Shown here in pieces: positions 43,653 to 52,717 of a DNA stretch of 64,000 nucleotides (position 1 is the stretch's first letter; each line of letters starts with the position of its first letter). A model generated the notes under the pieces. It saw nothing but the letters and a program-made list of their open reading frames with translations. It was not told the DNA's origin and ran no database searches. The stretch covers positions 108,620-172,619 of the forward strand of contig NZ_JBEMAR010000007.1 of the NCBI RefSeq assembly GCF_040274945.1, read 5' to 3'. A program made the translations under genes and the position numbers. The DNA comes from Carnobacterium_B sp040274945. Its GTDB lineage: Bacteria > Bacillota > Bacilli > Lactobacillales > Carnobacteriaceae.

Positions 43653-45131
43653 TTAATTATGTGATGAAAATGTACCTATTGGTAATTGATCGTTCAATAA
43701 TTCATCTGATGGATCTAAATCTCTTTTTTGCTTTTTACCCGTTTCCCAATAAAGAACTATTATACCAAGTGTTAAGATTGTACTTAAGATATACGTTAAT
43801 GTGCTCAATCCCATTCCTAAGCCAATTGGTTCACTAAATATATAAACCACACAAGCATAGAGCATGAAGATACCAGGAAGAAGCGTTACAAAGTAATTTT
43901 TATTTTTTAAATACAAATAACGTGTTGAGACTAATAGAGAGATTACTGCTGTAACTTGATTTGCCCAGTTGAAATATCTCCATAAAATATTAAAATCAAC
44001 TTGCGTTAGAATTAATGAAATAATATATAAAGGAATGGTTACCATCAATACTTTTTTCAGTGTATCTTGTTTAATATGCAAGTAATCTGCTGTTATTGTC
44101 CGTAAACTTCTAAATGCAGAAAGTCCTGAAGAAATCGGCAACACAATTACTCCTATAATCGCAACTGTCCCAAACACACTGCCTAGTAGCATGTAAGATA
44201 CTTGGTTGACTACAAGTGAAGGCGTTCCATTATTGATCATTTGGCTGAGCGTTTGTCCGTTAAATAACGACATAGAAGCTGCTGCCCATATCATCGCAAT
44301 TACACCTTCAGCAATCATCATGCCATAAAAAGTAAAGCGACCTTCTTTTTCATTTTTAGATGTTCTAGAAACCATTGGTGCTTGTGTAGCATGGAAACCA
44401 GATAAAGCTCCACAAGAAATGGTAAAGAACAAAGCAGGAAAAATTGGTGTACCTTCTGGATTAAAATTTTGCATCGTGCCTGGTGTTAAGTTCGGAATAG
44501 TATGTCCACCAAAAATTAAACTTAATCCAATAGCTAGTGTACTGATAATCAAAATAGCACCAAAATAAGGGTAAACAGCTCCCATCGCTTTATCGATTGG
44601 CAAAATAGTCGAGATTAGGTAATAAACAAAAATCAATCCAATAATTACTCCTAATGTTAACCAATCGGGAGTAATACTTTCAATCAAGTTAGCCGGTGAA
44701 GTAACGAAAACAGTACCTACTAACATCAAAAGCAGCATAGAAAAAATATTAACGACATGTTTTACTGGTTTTCCTAAGTATTTGCTGGCTAATTCTGGCA
44801 AATGGGCGCCGTCATTTCGTAAAGAAATCATACCCAGCATATAGTCATGTACTGCCCCTCCTAGAATACAACCCACGATTATCCAAATATAAGCCACTGG
44901 TCCATAAAGCGCTCCCATTATCGGACCAAAAATAGGTCCCGTTCCTGCAATATTTAATAATTGAATAATAGCATTTTTTGATTTAGACATCGGAATAAAA
45001 TCATATCCGTCCCTTAACGCTTCTGCAGGAGTTGTACGATCTGGATCAATCCCAAAATTCTTTTCAATATACTTTCCATAAACAAAATACCCTAAAATTA
45101 ATAACGCAATACCACCCAACAATGTAATCAT
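43653..45131 (-). CDS. CstA/BtsT-type transporter (probable pyruvate symporter)
   Basis: 492 residues from ATG 45131 (AAGGAGG 9 nt upstream; a longer frame is unsupported). Multi-pass membrane protein with CstA signatures: IAGTGPIFGPIMGALYGPVAYIWI, GGAVHDYMLGMISLRNDG, SCGALSGFHATQAPMVSRT. Shorter than E. coli CstA (about 700), matching the short Gram-positive group. It follows a LytS/LytT-type system, the arrangement in which E. coli BtsSR controls the pyruvate transporter BtsT; pyruvate uptake is therefore the leading hypothesis. Confidence 0.87.
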   Translation of the reverse strand: MITLLGGIALLILGYFVYGKYIEKNFGIDPDRTTPAEALRDGYDFIPMSKSKNAIIQLLNIAGTGPIFGPIMGALYGPVAYIWIIVGCILGGAVHDYMLGMISLRNDGAHLPELASKYLGKPVKHVVNIFSMLLLMLVGTVFVTSPANLIESITPDWLTLGVIIGLIFVYYLISTILPIDKAMGAVYPYFGAILIISTLAIGLSLIFGGHTIPNLTPGTMQNFNPEGTPIFPALFFTISCGALSGFHATQAPMVSRTSKNEKEGRFTFYGMMIAEGVIAMIWAAASMSLFNGQTLSQMINNGTPSLVVNQVSYMLLGSVFGTVAIIGVIVLPISSGLSAFRSLRTITADYLHIKQDTLKKVLMVTIPLYIISLILTQVDFNILWRYFNWANQVTAVISLLVSTRYLYLKNKNYFVTLLPGIFMLYACVVYIFSEPIGLGMGLSTLTYILSTILTLGIIVLYWETGKKQKRDLDPSDELLNDQLPIGTFSSHN

Positions 45132-45194
45132 GCTACTCTGCCTCCTTATAGTATTAAATAAAAAAGTTACCACTTTTTTTAATAGCTCTACTGT

Positions 45195-45222
45195 ACTATA
45201 AAAAATGAGGCTTAAGATTCAA
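45195..45222 (-). promoter_or_regulatory. promoter of the cstA-like gene
   Basis: Minus-strand TTGAAT (45217-45222), 16-bp spacer, TATAGT (45195-45200). Lies between the response-regulator terminator and the transporter, so the transporter has its own promoter, presumably activated by the neighbouring LytTR regulator. Confidence 0.55.
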
Positions 45223-45237
45223 TTCAAGCTGACATAG

Positions 45238-45271
45238 CAAAACTGCAGGCTAACATGCTCGCCTGCAGTTC
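45238..45271 (-). terminator. hairpin/terminator after the response regulator gene
   Basis: A perfect 10-bp stem AACTGCAGGC/GCCTGCAGTT (45241-45250/45261-45270), followed on the minus strand by only a short T-run (TTTTGC), so termination may be partial. Confidence 0.65.
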
Positions 45272-45295
45272 TCAAATTCATTCAATTAATGAGCA

Positions 45296-46021
45296 CTACA
45301 GCCCTACTTCTTCTTTAAATTGCTTCATATAGTGTCTGCTCACAGGAATATTTGCTTGATTGCTCATCGTAACAAGAAATGTGTGGTTAAACCACGGTTG
45401 TATTTCTAAAATTTCTTTCACATTAAGTAAATAAGAACGATGCACACGCAAAAAGGCATGTCCTTTTACTTTTTCTTCATAGGCATTTAAGGGTTCATTT
45501 GTTATGTAGTCTTTCTCAATTGTATAAATAGTTGTGATGCCATTTTCCACAGCAATTGCAATGATGTCGTCGATTTTCACGATATAAATACGTTCATCCA
45601 TTTGAATGGGAATCGTCTTCAAGCATTCTGACCTATTCTTTTGCAAATGAATGTGTTCTTTTTGATAACTAACCCACGCCTTTTGTACAGCATCCTGAAT
45701 TCGAGGCAATTCAAATGGCTTTAAGACATAGTCCGTTGCATTTAATTCAAATGCTTTGATCGCATATTCATCATAAGCTGTCGCAAAAATAATCATAGGA
45801 GGATTTTTTAATTGATTGATTTTATTCGCTAACGTTAATCCACTTTCACTAGTCAAATGAATATCTAAAAAGAGTAAATCAATTTCATGTAGCAGCATTT
45901 TTTCTAAAGCTTCTTCAATAGATTCCGATTCAACAATAGACGTAACCCCTTCGCAGCGTTCCAATAAATAGGCTAACTCATTTCTAGCTAAAGGTTCATC
46001 ATCCACTATTAAGATATGCAT
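45296..46021 (-). CDS. lytT: LytTR-type response regulator
   Basis: 241 residues. Receiver domain with acidic pair VDDEP, phospho-acceptor Asp in DLLFLDIHL, Thr/Lys in FATAYDEYAIKAFELNATDYVLKPF; C-terminal LytTR DNA-binding domain (about 130-241) with FLRVHRSYLLNVKEI. Two bp after the sensor gene. Likely activates the cstA-like gene downstream. Confidence 0.92.
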   Translation of the reverse strand: MHILIVDDEPLARNELAYLLERCEGVTSIVESESIEEALEKMLLHEIDLLFLDIHLTSESGLTLANKINQLKNPPMIIFATAYDEYAIKAFELNATDYVLKPFELPRIQDAVQKAWVSYQKEHIHLQKNRSECLKTIPIQMDERIYIVKIDDIIAIAVENGITTIYTIEKDYITNEPLNAYEEKVKGHAFLRVHRSYLLNVKEILEIQPWFNHTFLVTMSNQANIPVSRHYMKQFKEEVGL

Positions 46022-46023
46022 GA

Positions 46024-47772
46024 CTATCCCTCCTTTCCTTGATATGGTATCTTACAAGAAACAATGGTTCCTTGCTTTGAAGACTCGAAGTTCAGTTTTG
46101 CTTTTTCTCCAAATAGACTGATTAAGCGTTTATTTAAATTTTCTAAAGCTGATCCGGTTCCTTTTTCAGATGAAACACTTTCTTTGCCTAATTTTCCAAG
46201 CCTATCCTCTTCTATCCCATACCCATTGTCTTGTACACTTATGAGAATGTCCTGATCCATCTTATTAACCGTTACTTGGACTAAATTATCCACTTTCCGG
46301 TTTTTAAATGCATGTTTAAAGGCATTTTCTACCAATATCTGAATCACAAATGGAGGCAACAAAATGTTCTTCAAGCCATTTTCTATGTTCATTTCGACAT
46401 GGTAGCGGTCTGGAAAGCGCGCTTGTTCCAACTTCATATAAGCTTCTACTTGAAGGAGTTCTTTTTCTAAAGGAATCACATTCGTTCTGGCACCTTGCAA
46501 ATTAGATCGGAAAAAGGTACTCAACTGCAGCAACATTTCACGAGCTTTCTCACTATCTACTCGAATCAATGCAGAAATAGTATTGATGGTATTAAAGAAA
46601 AAGTGCGGATTTACTTGAGCTTGTAGCGATTTAATCTCTGCATCTTGTAAGAGCTGACTTTGTAATTCCATTTCTCCAAGCTCAATCTGGCTGGAAAATA
46701 TAGTTGCTAGCCCTTCTGCTAATTGTCTTTCTACAAAGGTCAACTTTGAAGCATCAGTAAAATATAACTTTAGTGTTCCAACCGTTTCTTCTTTGATTTT
46801 TAACGGAATAACGATTGCTGCTTCTAATGGGCAGCCAGGATGATCGCACCCAATTTCTTCATGGGAATGTGCTTCTTTGATTACTCCCGTTCGCAAAACT
46901 TCTTTAGATAAGTTGGTCACTATTTTTTTTGACGGAAAATGATGATCACTAGCTGCTCCAACATGTGCCAAAATGCTATCTTTGTTGGTTATACTGACGG
47001 CAGAAACTTTAATTAACTTTTGAATGATTTTTGCTGCTTCTGTACAAGATTCTACATTCATTCCTGAACGAAAGTAAGGCATCGTTTCATTAGCTAATTG
47101 AAAAACGTCATGTGTTTGGACAGCTCTTGTTTGTTCTTCTTGCCGCAATGTTGAATCAATAATCGATAAGAAAATTCCCGTACCAATACTATTCGTCAAT
47201 ATCATTGGCAACACAATAAACTGCACTAGGTCTATTGACTCTTGAAATCGTGTACTTAGAAAAATGATGCTGATCATTTGAATGGCTTCCATTGCTGCAC
47301 CAATAGCAAGACCCTCTCCAACTTTTGGATAAGCATTTTTTCGAATAGATTTCAACCCATATAATCCGGAAAATAAGCCAACTAAAATTGAAGTAATCAC
47401 ATAGATATAAGCATCCATTCCGCCTTGAAGATAGCGTATAATACCTGAAATAATACCCACACTCACACCTATTATCGGCCCTCCTATCATACCTGCAACA
47501 CCAATCGTTAATACACGGGTATTCGCCAAAGAAGAATGAGGTGATAAATCAGAAAACGGTTGATCAATCATAATTTGATTGCCTCGAATTTCTATCCCTG
47601 TAAAGTTAGAAATGATAGCAAATATTCCGAACACTATAATCAACTGAACCATCGTACTTACTTTTCTTCGATTTCCTAAAAGGTTTTTAAAATAAGGGAT
47701 ATTCATTAATATATATGCCAAAATAATAATTAATCCGCCACGTTCAAGCATTAAAATAAATAAGTTGAACAT
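46024..47772 (-). CDS. lytS: LytS-type sensor histidine kinase
   Basis: 582 residues. N-terminal 5TM-5TMR_LYT sensor region (about 1-200; GVAGMIGGPIIGVSVGIISGIIRYLQGG), GAF-like domain (about 225-360), then His_kinase with the phospho-acceptor in LQAQVNPHFFFNTINTIS and HATPase parts FVIQILVENAFKHAFKN and QDNGYGIEEDRLGKLG. LytS/BtsS/YpdA family; members sense pyruvate or envelope state. With LytT and the transporter this favours pyruvate sensing. Confidence 0.92.
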   Translation of the reverse strand: MFNLFILMLERGGLIIILAYILMNIPYFKNLLGNRRKVSTMVQLIIVFGIFAIISNFTGIEIRGNQIMIDQPFSDLSPHSSLANTRVLTIGVAGMIGGPIIGVSVGIISGIIRYLQGGMDAYIYVITSILVGLFSGLYGLKSIRKNAYPKVGEGLAIGAAMEAIQMISIIFLSTRFQESIDLVQFIVLPMILTNSIGTGIFLSIIDSTLRQEEQTRAVQTHDVFQLANETMPYFRSGMNVESCTEAAKIIQKLIKVSAVSITNKDSILAHVGAASDHHFPSKKIVTNLSKEVLRTGVIKEAHSHEEIGCDHPGCPLEAAIVIPLKIKEETVGTLKLYFTDASKLTFVERQLAEGLATIFSSQIELGEMELQSQLLQDAEIKSLQAQVNPHFFFNTINTISALIRVDSEKAREMLLQLSTFFRSNLQGARTNVIPLEKELLQVEAYMKLEQARFPDRYHVEMNIENGLKNILLPPFVIQILVENAFKHAFKNRKVDNLVQVTVNKMDQDILISVQDNGYGIEEDRLGKLGKESVSSEKGTGSALENLNKRLISLFGEKAKLNFESSKQGTIVSCKIPYQGKEG

Positions 47773-47840
47773 CTTTTCACTTCCTATAGTTTGATGCCTT
47801 TAGTTTACCTTACAAAAACTAGTTATGCACACAAATAAAT

Positions 47841-47872
47841 AGAGCTCTACATCACTTGATGCAAAGCTCTGG
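47841..47872 (-). terminator. hairpin downstream of the xre gene
   Basis: Arms AGAGCT/AGCTCT with an inner CATC/GATG pairing, then a T-rich stretch on the minus strand; probable end of the DUF2975-xre transcript. Confidence 0.5.
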
Positions 47873-47885
47873 TGTCTTATTTATT

Positions 47886-48098
47886 TTATTGTTCATCACT
47901 TTTATATTCTAAAATATCTCCTGGCTGGCAATCTAATGCTTTGCAGATTGCCTCTAACGTTGAAAATCGAATGGCTTTCGCTTTCCCATTTTTCAATATA
48001 GAAAGATTCGCCATCGTAATACCTACTTGATTTGAAAGTTCTGTTACGCTCATCTTGCGTTTGGCTAACATCACATCAATATTAATTATAATTGCCAT
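47886..48098 (-). CDS. small Xre/Cro HTH regulator (YozG-like)
   Basis: 70 residues from ATG 48098 (GAGGTGA upstream). A single HTH (INIDVMLAKRKMSVTELSNQVGITMANLSILKNGKAKAIRF in pieces) and little else. Paired with DUF2975 (gap about 15 bp), an arrangement widespread in Firmicutes, probably regulator plus membrane partner. Function not known. Confidence 0.87.
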   Translation of the reverse strand: MAIIINIDVMLAKRKMSVTELSNQVGITMANLSILKNGKAKAIRFSTLEAICKALDCQPGDILEYKSDEQ

Positions 48099-48113
48099 AT
48101 TACTCACCTCAGA

Positions 48114-48590
48114 TCAGACTATTAAATCATTTTCTTTTTTTATATCAATGGCTTCTTGTAAAAGTCTTTGAAGAACTGCTGCAAATACTGTGATAACAAA
48201 CGATGCAAAGACTGGAACCATTCCGACTAAAACAAGCCCAGGTGCATCATCCATTTGAGCTACACCAAAAACAAATGGTAGCATCACAACATATAAACCA
48301 CAGATTATTAAAGCACAAAACTTGATATTTTTAAGGGCTTTAACAGATAGATCAGAGAACGCTTGGTTCCTATCAATATGATTTAACAGGTTAAAAGCTT
48401 GATATAAAGCAATAAAAAACGGTATGGCAGATACATACATACCAATTACAATAGGATAGAGTAACTGATCATAATCCGGATTAGCCGGATTTCTCATTAA
48501 CCAAATAAATCCAACTATACTCAAAGCAAGAACAGGAAGACCGATTAAAATTAACGCTGCTTTTAAAAAAAATGTTGTCCCTCGTTTCAT
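48114..48590 (-). CDS. DUF2975 membrane protein
   Basis: 158 residues with four transmembrane segments (about 8-30, 45-65, 90-112, 122-142). DUF2975 features include FIALYQAFNLLNHIDRNQAFSDLSVKALKNIKF. First gene of the DUF2975-xre pair. Role unknown. Confidence 0.8.
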   Translation of the reverse strand: MKRGTTFFLKAALILIGLPVLALSIVGFIWLMRNPANPDYDQLLYPIVIGMYVSAIPFFIALYQAFNLLNHIDRNQAFSDLSVKALKNIKFCALIICGLYVVMLPFVFGVAQMDDAPGLVLVGMVPVFASFVITVFAAVLQRLLQEAIDIKKENDLIV

Positions 48591-48902
48591 AATTAAAACC
48601 TCCCTTACTTAGTATAACTATTATTTTAGCATCTGATTTATCGTTTAACAATAAATAAATATCATTTTAAGATATATTTAAGTTATTTAACATTTTTTTA
48701 ATATGTCAAACTAGTAGATTTTTTTATAAATGACTACTAGTTTCAAGTAATCAGCAGCTCATATTAGAAATTTGACTCTTTCGATTGTAAAATATATAGT
48801 TAAAATAAGAATTAGGTAAGCGGTATTCATCTTAAATTATTTTCACATAATAATTACTCGGAACAATAATTCTAAACGATAGTTATTTTAGGAGGGATAA
48901 GC
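48591..48902. other. 312-bp AT-rich gap with an inverted repeat
   Basis: No gene seen. A 10-bp perfect inverted repeat AAACTAGTAG/CTACTAGTTT (48708-48717/48734-48743, 16-nt loop) lies mid-gap between divergent genes; no clear T-run. Role unknown. Confidence 0.4.
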
Positions 48903-49274
48903 ATGGAAGCTTTTTCAGATTATTTATCAAAAATTGATAACGTTGAACATCGAGATCGAACAGAAGAAGTACTTAACTGGGTAGCAACGACTTTCCCAAG
49001 TTTGAAACCAAGAGTGGCATGGAATCAGCCTATGTTTACCGATCATGAGACATTTATTATTGGATTTAGTGTAGCTAAACAACATATGTCTGTTGCTCCT
49101 GAAAAGGCAGGGATACGTCAATTTTCTAACGAAATTGTACAAGCAGGCTATAATCCCACTAAAGAAATTTTTCGTATCCAGTGGAACAGTCCGATAGATT
49201 TCGCATTACTTGAAAAAATAATCGAATTCAATATTTCAGATAAAGTAGATTGTTCAACTTTTTGGCGTAAATAA
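48903..49274 (+). CDS. DUF1801 (YdhG-type) protein
   Basis: 123 residues. DUF1801 features: VLNWVATTFPSLKPRVAWNQPMFTDHETFIIGFSVAKQHMSVAP in pieces. Relatives include the B. subtilis YdhG iron-chaperone annotation, which is weakly grounded. AGGAGGG precedes the ATG. Monocistronic, with a terminator. Confidence 0.82.
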   Translation: MEAFSDYLSKIDNVEHRDRTEEVLNWVATTFPSLKPRVAWNQPMFTDHETFIIGFSVAKQHMSVAPEKAGIRQFSNEIVQAGYNPTKEIFRIQWNSPIDFALLEKIIEFNISDKVDCSTFWRK

Positions 49275-49305
49275 AACCTCCTAGAAATTTTCTAGGAGGT
49301 TTTTA
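49273..49305. terminator. intrinsic terminator
   Basis: AAAACCTCCTAGA/TCTAGGAGGTTTTT with a tight loop, at the end of the DUF1801 gene. Confidence 0.88.
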
Positions 49306-49397
49306 CTTGTTTTCAAACCATCTACCCATAGTTATTAAGCACATAGCCTTACCAAGAATAGCTAAAATGTGAAGTTGATTCATTCTAAAATAATCAA

Positions 49398-49940
49398 TTA
49401 TTCTAAGTTTAATATTTTTTCTCCCATTACATACTTATCTAGTAAAGACATCATGGTTAATTTAACTGGGTTAGTATTTTTTAATTTTAAGGAATAAATA
49501 AATTCAACGGTTTCTCCAGGATCAACCTCTGACACCTTATTGCCTAATGTATGGCTATATTTGCTATCCTTAGCAGTTTTTTCTGAAATAACTGCTTGTT
49601 CTTCTAAAAAGACCTCTTCTTGTTCCACCGTTTGACTAACAGTAAAATACCAAAAATCTTGTATGGGGATCCTTTTTTCATCAGTAAGATTGGTATATTC
49701 AGCTAATAGCAAAAGGCTTGGATTTCCTTCTTTATCATCCCTTACTTCGTAAGAAAGAAATTTAATCGTTGCATCAAGTGTGACTAATTCATCATCCTTA
49801 TAATAGGGCACGATAAGTTCTTCTATACTTTCAGACTCTTGGGAACTCGTACTCGAGGAACTCTCATTTGAAGTTTTACATGCCGTTACACTTATCAACG
49901 CTAACGCTACTAATAAAACAAATTTAAATTTACTTTTCAT
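49398..49940 (-). CDS. DUF5067 lipoprotein
   Basis: 180 residues. Lipobox SVTAC (Cys21), a Ser-rich linker (about 24-40), then an immunoglobulin-like DUF5067 domain (TIKFLSYEVRDDKEGNPSLLLLAEYTNLTDEK ... VDPGETVEFIYSLKLKN in pieces). Surface exposed, function unknown. Monocistronic. Confidence 0.8.
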   Translation of the reverse strand: MKSKFKFVLLVALALISVTACKTSNESSSSTSSQESESIEELIVPYYKDDELVTLDATIKFLSYEVRDDKEGNPSLLLLAEYTNLTDEKRIPIQDFWYFTVSQTVEQEEVFLEEQAVISEKTAKDSKYSHTLGNKVSEVDPGETVEFIYSLKLKNTNPVKLTMMSLLDKYVMGEKILNLE

Positions 49941-50227
49941 ATTTACCTCTCCTCATTTTAAATTTATACCTATACACTTTTTTGTTAAATGAATAATAAA
50001 ATAAGATAAATACTGTTTATAATTATACTATTCAGAAAATGACTACTGACTCAACTATTTGCCTAAATAACCTGTAGTAGGAAATAGAAAAGCTTATCTT
50101 AATCACTCTATTTTTCTCCTTTATCTTCTATGTAAACCAATAGGTGCTAAAAGCAACCAATAGTTGATAGTCAACAACCGTTATTTTCGGTATGATAGAA
50201 GAAAATATTCAAGAAGGAGAACGACAT

Positions 50228-50743
50228 ATGGCCTTAGGAGAACGCTTGAAAGAAAGTAGAGTTAACAAAGGATTTTCGCAAGGAGATGTTGCTGAACATT
50301 TACAAATCTCTAGACAATCTATTTCAAAATGGGAAACCGGGAATGGTTATCCAGATTTAGACAATTTAGTTAAACTAAGTGTGTATTATGAAGTTTCGAT
50401 TGACGATTTGCTTAAAGAAAATCAAAAACTTAAGAATAAAATCCATGAAAATGAAATTAAAATTGAAGAAAACCACCAAAAATTAGATTTTATTCGTGGA
50501 TTTGTTGAAAAAGATGAAGGACTACTATTGTTAACTATTGCTTTTATTGGGTGTTTGATTCCTCCATTAGGTCTTCTTGTGGCTCCAGTTGTGATCAAAC
50601 GAAATAAAAAAACAAACACACTGTATAAGTTTGTTTACCTAGCGTGTGTTTGTTGTCTATTTGTTAATCTATTTGCTATTTACAGTGTTGTTGGAGACTA
50701 CTTAGGATGGGGAACAACCACTGTTGAATACCTTGGCGAATAA
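50228..50743 (+). CDS. Xre-family HTH regulator with C-terminal membrane helices
   Basis: 171 residues from ATG 50228 (AGAAGGAG upstream; a longer frame from 50192 is unsupported). HTH (LGERLKESRVNKGFSQGDVAEHLQISRQSISKWETG in pieces, 4-55), a short coiled coil (70-95), then two transmembrane helices (about 103-125 and 138-158). Membrane-tethered Xre proteins of this shape are common in Lactobacillales; the target is unknown. Confidence 0.87.
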   Translation: MALGERLKESRVNKGFSQGDVAEHLQISRQSISKWETGNGYPDLDNLVKLSVYYEVSIDDLLKENQKLKNKIHENEIKIEENHQKLDFIRGFVEKDEGLLLLTIAFIGCLIPPLGLLVAPVVIKRNKKTNTLYKFVYLACVCCLFVNLFAIYSVVGDYLGWGTTTVEYLGE

Positions 50744-50760
50744 ACAAAAACCTTGTTTAA

Positions 50761-51240
50761 TTAATACGTAACAGCAATGCTGCTTCCGGATAGTTTAGCT
50801 CTTAAATTTATAGAAGATTCTAGACCTAACAGTGTTCGTTTTAAATAATAAGTAGCTTGCGTAGAACTATCGACTTTTAAAAGCAAACTTTTAAAGCTTC
50901 CTGTATAGGCAGTTGCTGAACCAGAGTGTGCTCGAGTAATTTTATTATTGCTTACATCAATTTTATAACTTGCTTTCCATTGTAACGCTCGCTCTTTTGT
51001 AATTTTGTATGTACCATTACTCACACTACTCGCTGCTAGTAAAAATTGTGGTTCTTTTTCAACTGTAATAATGTAGCCCTCACCTAGATCATTTTCAACT
51101 TCAAACTGCTGCGATCCACCCTGTTTTAAATCATAGATGACAGTGTTCTCAGTTGGAGTTATTGACTCTGCAGCCTGTACCTCTTTAGCACCAAAACAAA
51201 AAATAGTAAAACAACCTAAAATAAAGACTAATTTCTTCAA
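50761..51240 (-). CDS. secreted DUF5626-like protein
   Basis: 159 residues from TTG 51240 (GGAGGG 6 nt upstream). Signal peptide KKLVFILGCFTIFCFGAKEVQA with cleavage after AQA-like QAA; then ITPTENTVIYDLKQGGSQQFEVEN and a beta-rich domain. The DUF5626 assignment is from memory of the family's opening and is moderate. Longer upstream frame rejected because it would bury the signal peptide. Confidence 0.7.
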   Translation of the reverse strand: MKKLVFILGCFTIFCFGAKEVQAAESITPTENTVIYDLKQGGSQQFEVENDLGEGYIITVEKEPQFLLAASSVSNGTYKITKERALQWKASYKIDVSNNKITRAHSGSATAYTGSFKSLLLKVDSSTQATYYLKRTLLGLESSINLRAKLSGSSIAVTY

Positions 51241-51381
51241 ATAAATCCCTCCAGATAGTTTTTTAATAACAACTATAATATAACAGATATAATTGTAATA
51301 ATTAACCTTTTTTTTAATGATTATTCCTATATCATTTATGTTAAATTCAGTCAAAAGTCAATCTAAATAGGAGGTTTTAGT

Positions 51382-51573
51382 TTGAGTATCTATAGACTAC
51401 AAGTAGTAGGCATCATTCTTTTAGATATCGGATGTTTACTCTACCTATTTATATTCCTGCATGATTCACCTCTATCTGCATTAGGTATTAAAGAATGGAG
51501 CAGTTTAGTGTTTATACTGATTTTTTCAGTCTATGCAACGATTAGCACCTTCAAAGAAATTACTGAAGAGTAG
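51382..51573 (+). CDS. small membrane protein (63 aa)
   Basis: TTG start with AGGAGG about 7 nt upstream. Two transmembrane helices (about 7-27 and 39-56) and a charged C-terminus. No recognised family. Possibly co-transcribed with the next small gene. Confidence 0.65.
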   Translation: MSIYRLQVVGIILLDIGCLLYLFIFLHDSPLSALGIKEWSSLVFILIFSVYATISTFKEITEE

Positions 51574-51640
51574 CTATTTTAAATAGGATTAATCTAATAA
51601 CAAAAATATAATGGCAAGTTTGAGAGAATGGAGTAATCAA

Positions 51641-51820
51641 ATGGAAATACTATTATATATACTGATATTTCTTATTAGTTATTCCTTATTATGTACGGTA
51701 ATAGCTTTATTAGTTGCGCTATACAAGACACCTAGATACAAAGTATCTTTTAAAAAATCCTACAAAGAAACATTTTTGTTCTTTTTGTTCGAATTATTTG
51801 ATCCATTTAATTATTTTTAA
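51641..51820 (+). CDS. small membrane protein (59 aa)
   Basis: ATG 51641 chosen because GGAG lies 6-7 nt before it; an upstream ATG (51611) has none. One transmembrane helix (about 3-27), then a basic stretch and an aromatic tail (FLFFLFELFDPFNYF). No recognised family. Confidence 0.55.
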   Translation: MEILLYILIFLISYSLLCTVIALLVALYKTPRYKVSFKKSYKETFLFFLFELFDPFNYF

Positions 51821-51910
51821 ATAGATCAAATAAATGTAACTCAGAATCCATTATTACTTTGCATCTTTTCATTTAGGTAAAAATTTAAAATTGCTCATAA
51901 AATCAGTAAA

Positions 51911-51939
51911 TACCAGATGAAAAAATGCTTCATCTGGTA
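51911..51939. terminator. perfect hairpin, possible terminator
   Basis: TACCAGATGAA/TTCATCTGGTA with a 7-nt loop between two convergent small genes. The T-run is weak on both strands. Confidence 0.5.
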
Positions 51940-51998
51940 GTATGCTATCCATTCTTTTTATATGTACTATTCTGATCTGTTACTTTCAGTTAAGATAG

Positions 51999-52169
51999 TT
52001 ATTTATTGTATTTTTTTAGTTCTTGGCTGATTTCACTCAAGTACTTATTTCGTTCTTTTGTTAATTTTATAAATTTTAGTACAGTGTAGATAAAAAAAAT
52101 AAAAACGACCGGCCAAAATGCAATAATCACTATTCCATAAACTTGAAAAAGAAAATCTGAAAATTCCAT
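51999..52169 (-). CDS. small membrane protein (56 aa)
   Basis: ATG 52169 with GGAGGG upstream; a longer frame is not supported. One long transmembrane helix (about 10-35), then a basic amphipathic helix (KFIKLTKERNKYLSEISQEL). No recognised family. Confidence 0.6.
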   Translation of the reverse strand: MEFSDFLFQVYGIVIIAFWPVVFIFFIYTVLKFIKLTKERNKYLSEISQELKKYNK

Positions 52170-52365
52170 AAAAATCCCTCCTGTACTAGATAAATAATAA
52201 TTTAAAAAGACTATCTGATCATTTCTATTATAGAGAACTAAAAAGACGTAAAATTGCATTCGTTATTTTAATTATACTTTAAATAAACTAAAAAAGTTAT
52301 CAATTTCTAACTATCTTCTTAACAATTACAGTCTTTTAATGATTTAAAAACCTCGTTTAATTCAT

Positions 52366-52524
52366 TTAACCCATCAACTTCGAAAGAGAAAATCTATCTT
52401 GATACTCTTCATTAATTAAGAGTGAATCTTTCTTTAATCCTTCAATTTCAAAACCCATTTTTTGATAGAGATTTAGCGCTGCTTCATTGGTCTTTAAAAC
52501 TGTCAGTTCTAGTCGATGAATCTG
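52366..52524 (-). pseudogene. GNAT acetyltransferase C-terminal remnant
   Basis: Frame ends at TAA (52366-52368) and encodes IHRLELTVLKTNEAALNLYQ then KMGFEIEGLKKDSLLINEEY, the last ~50 residues of a RimJ/RimL/SpeG-like GNAT protein (acetyl-CoA-contacting NEAALNLYQKMGF). No start; directly joined, in frame, to the araR-like remnant through a TAG (52525-52527). A deletion fused the two genes. Confidence 0.75.
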
Positions 52525-52527
52525 CTA

Positions 52528-52697
52528 TCCTTCGTTTACTACGTCTGAAATAGACTGTCGTACAGTATGCCTACTAACACTAAACTTATCTTTTAGTTCA
52601 GACTCTGAAGGTATTTTACTATCTATAGCGTACTTTCCATCTAGAATAAGTTGCTTTTATTTATTTTTTTCATTATATACTTTGGTTCACTTGCCAT
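52528..52697 (-). pseudogene. araR: AraR-type GntR regulator remnant (DNA-binding part only)
   Basis: ATG 52697 begins MASEPKYIMKKINK, then a one-base frameshift near an A-rich run; the next frame continues KQLILDGKYAIDSKIPSESE and LKDKFSVSRHTVRQSISDVV, then stops at TAG 52525. This is the winged-helix start of AraR (SRHTxR motif). The LacI-like sugar-binding part is deleted. An AraR-like box (52718-52728) lies 21 bp upstream of its ATG, fitting former autoregulation. Confidence 0.75.
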
Positions 52698-52717
52698 AGT
52701 ATCAATTTCCTTCGATC

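Noticed and set aside
52366..52697. A single functional GntR-GNAT fusion gene
   Set aside because: A frameshift at the start, a TAG at the junction and lack of the core GNAT domain argue for debris, not a fusion protein.
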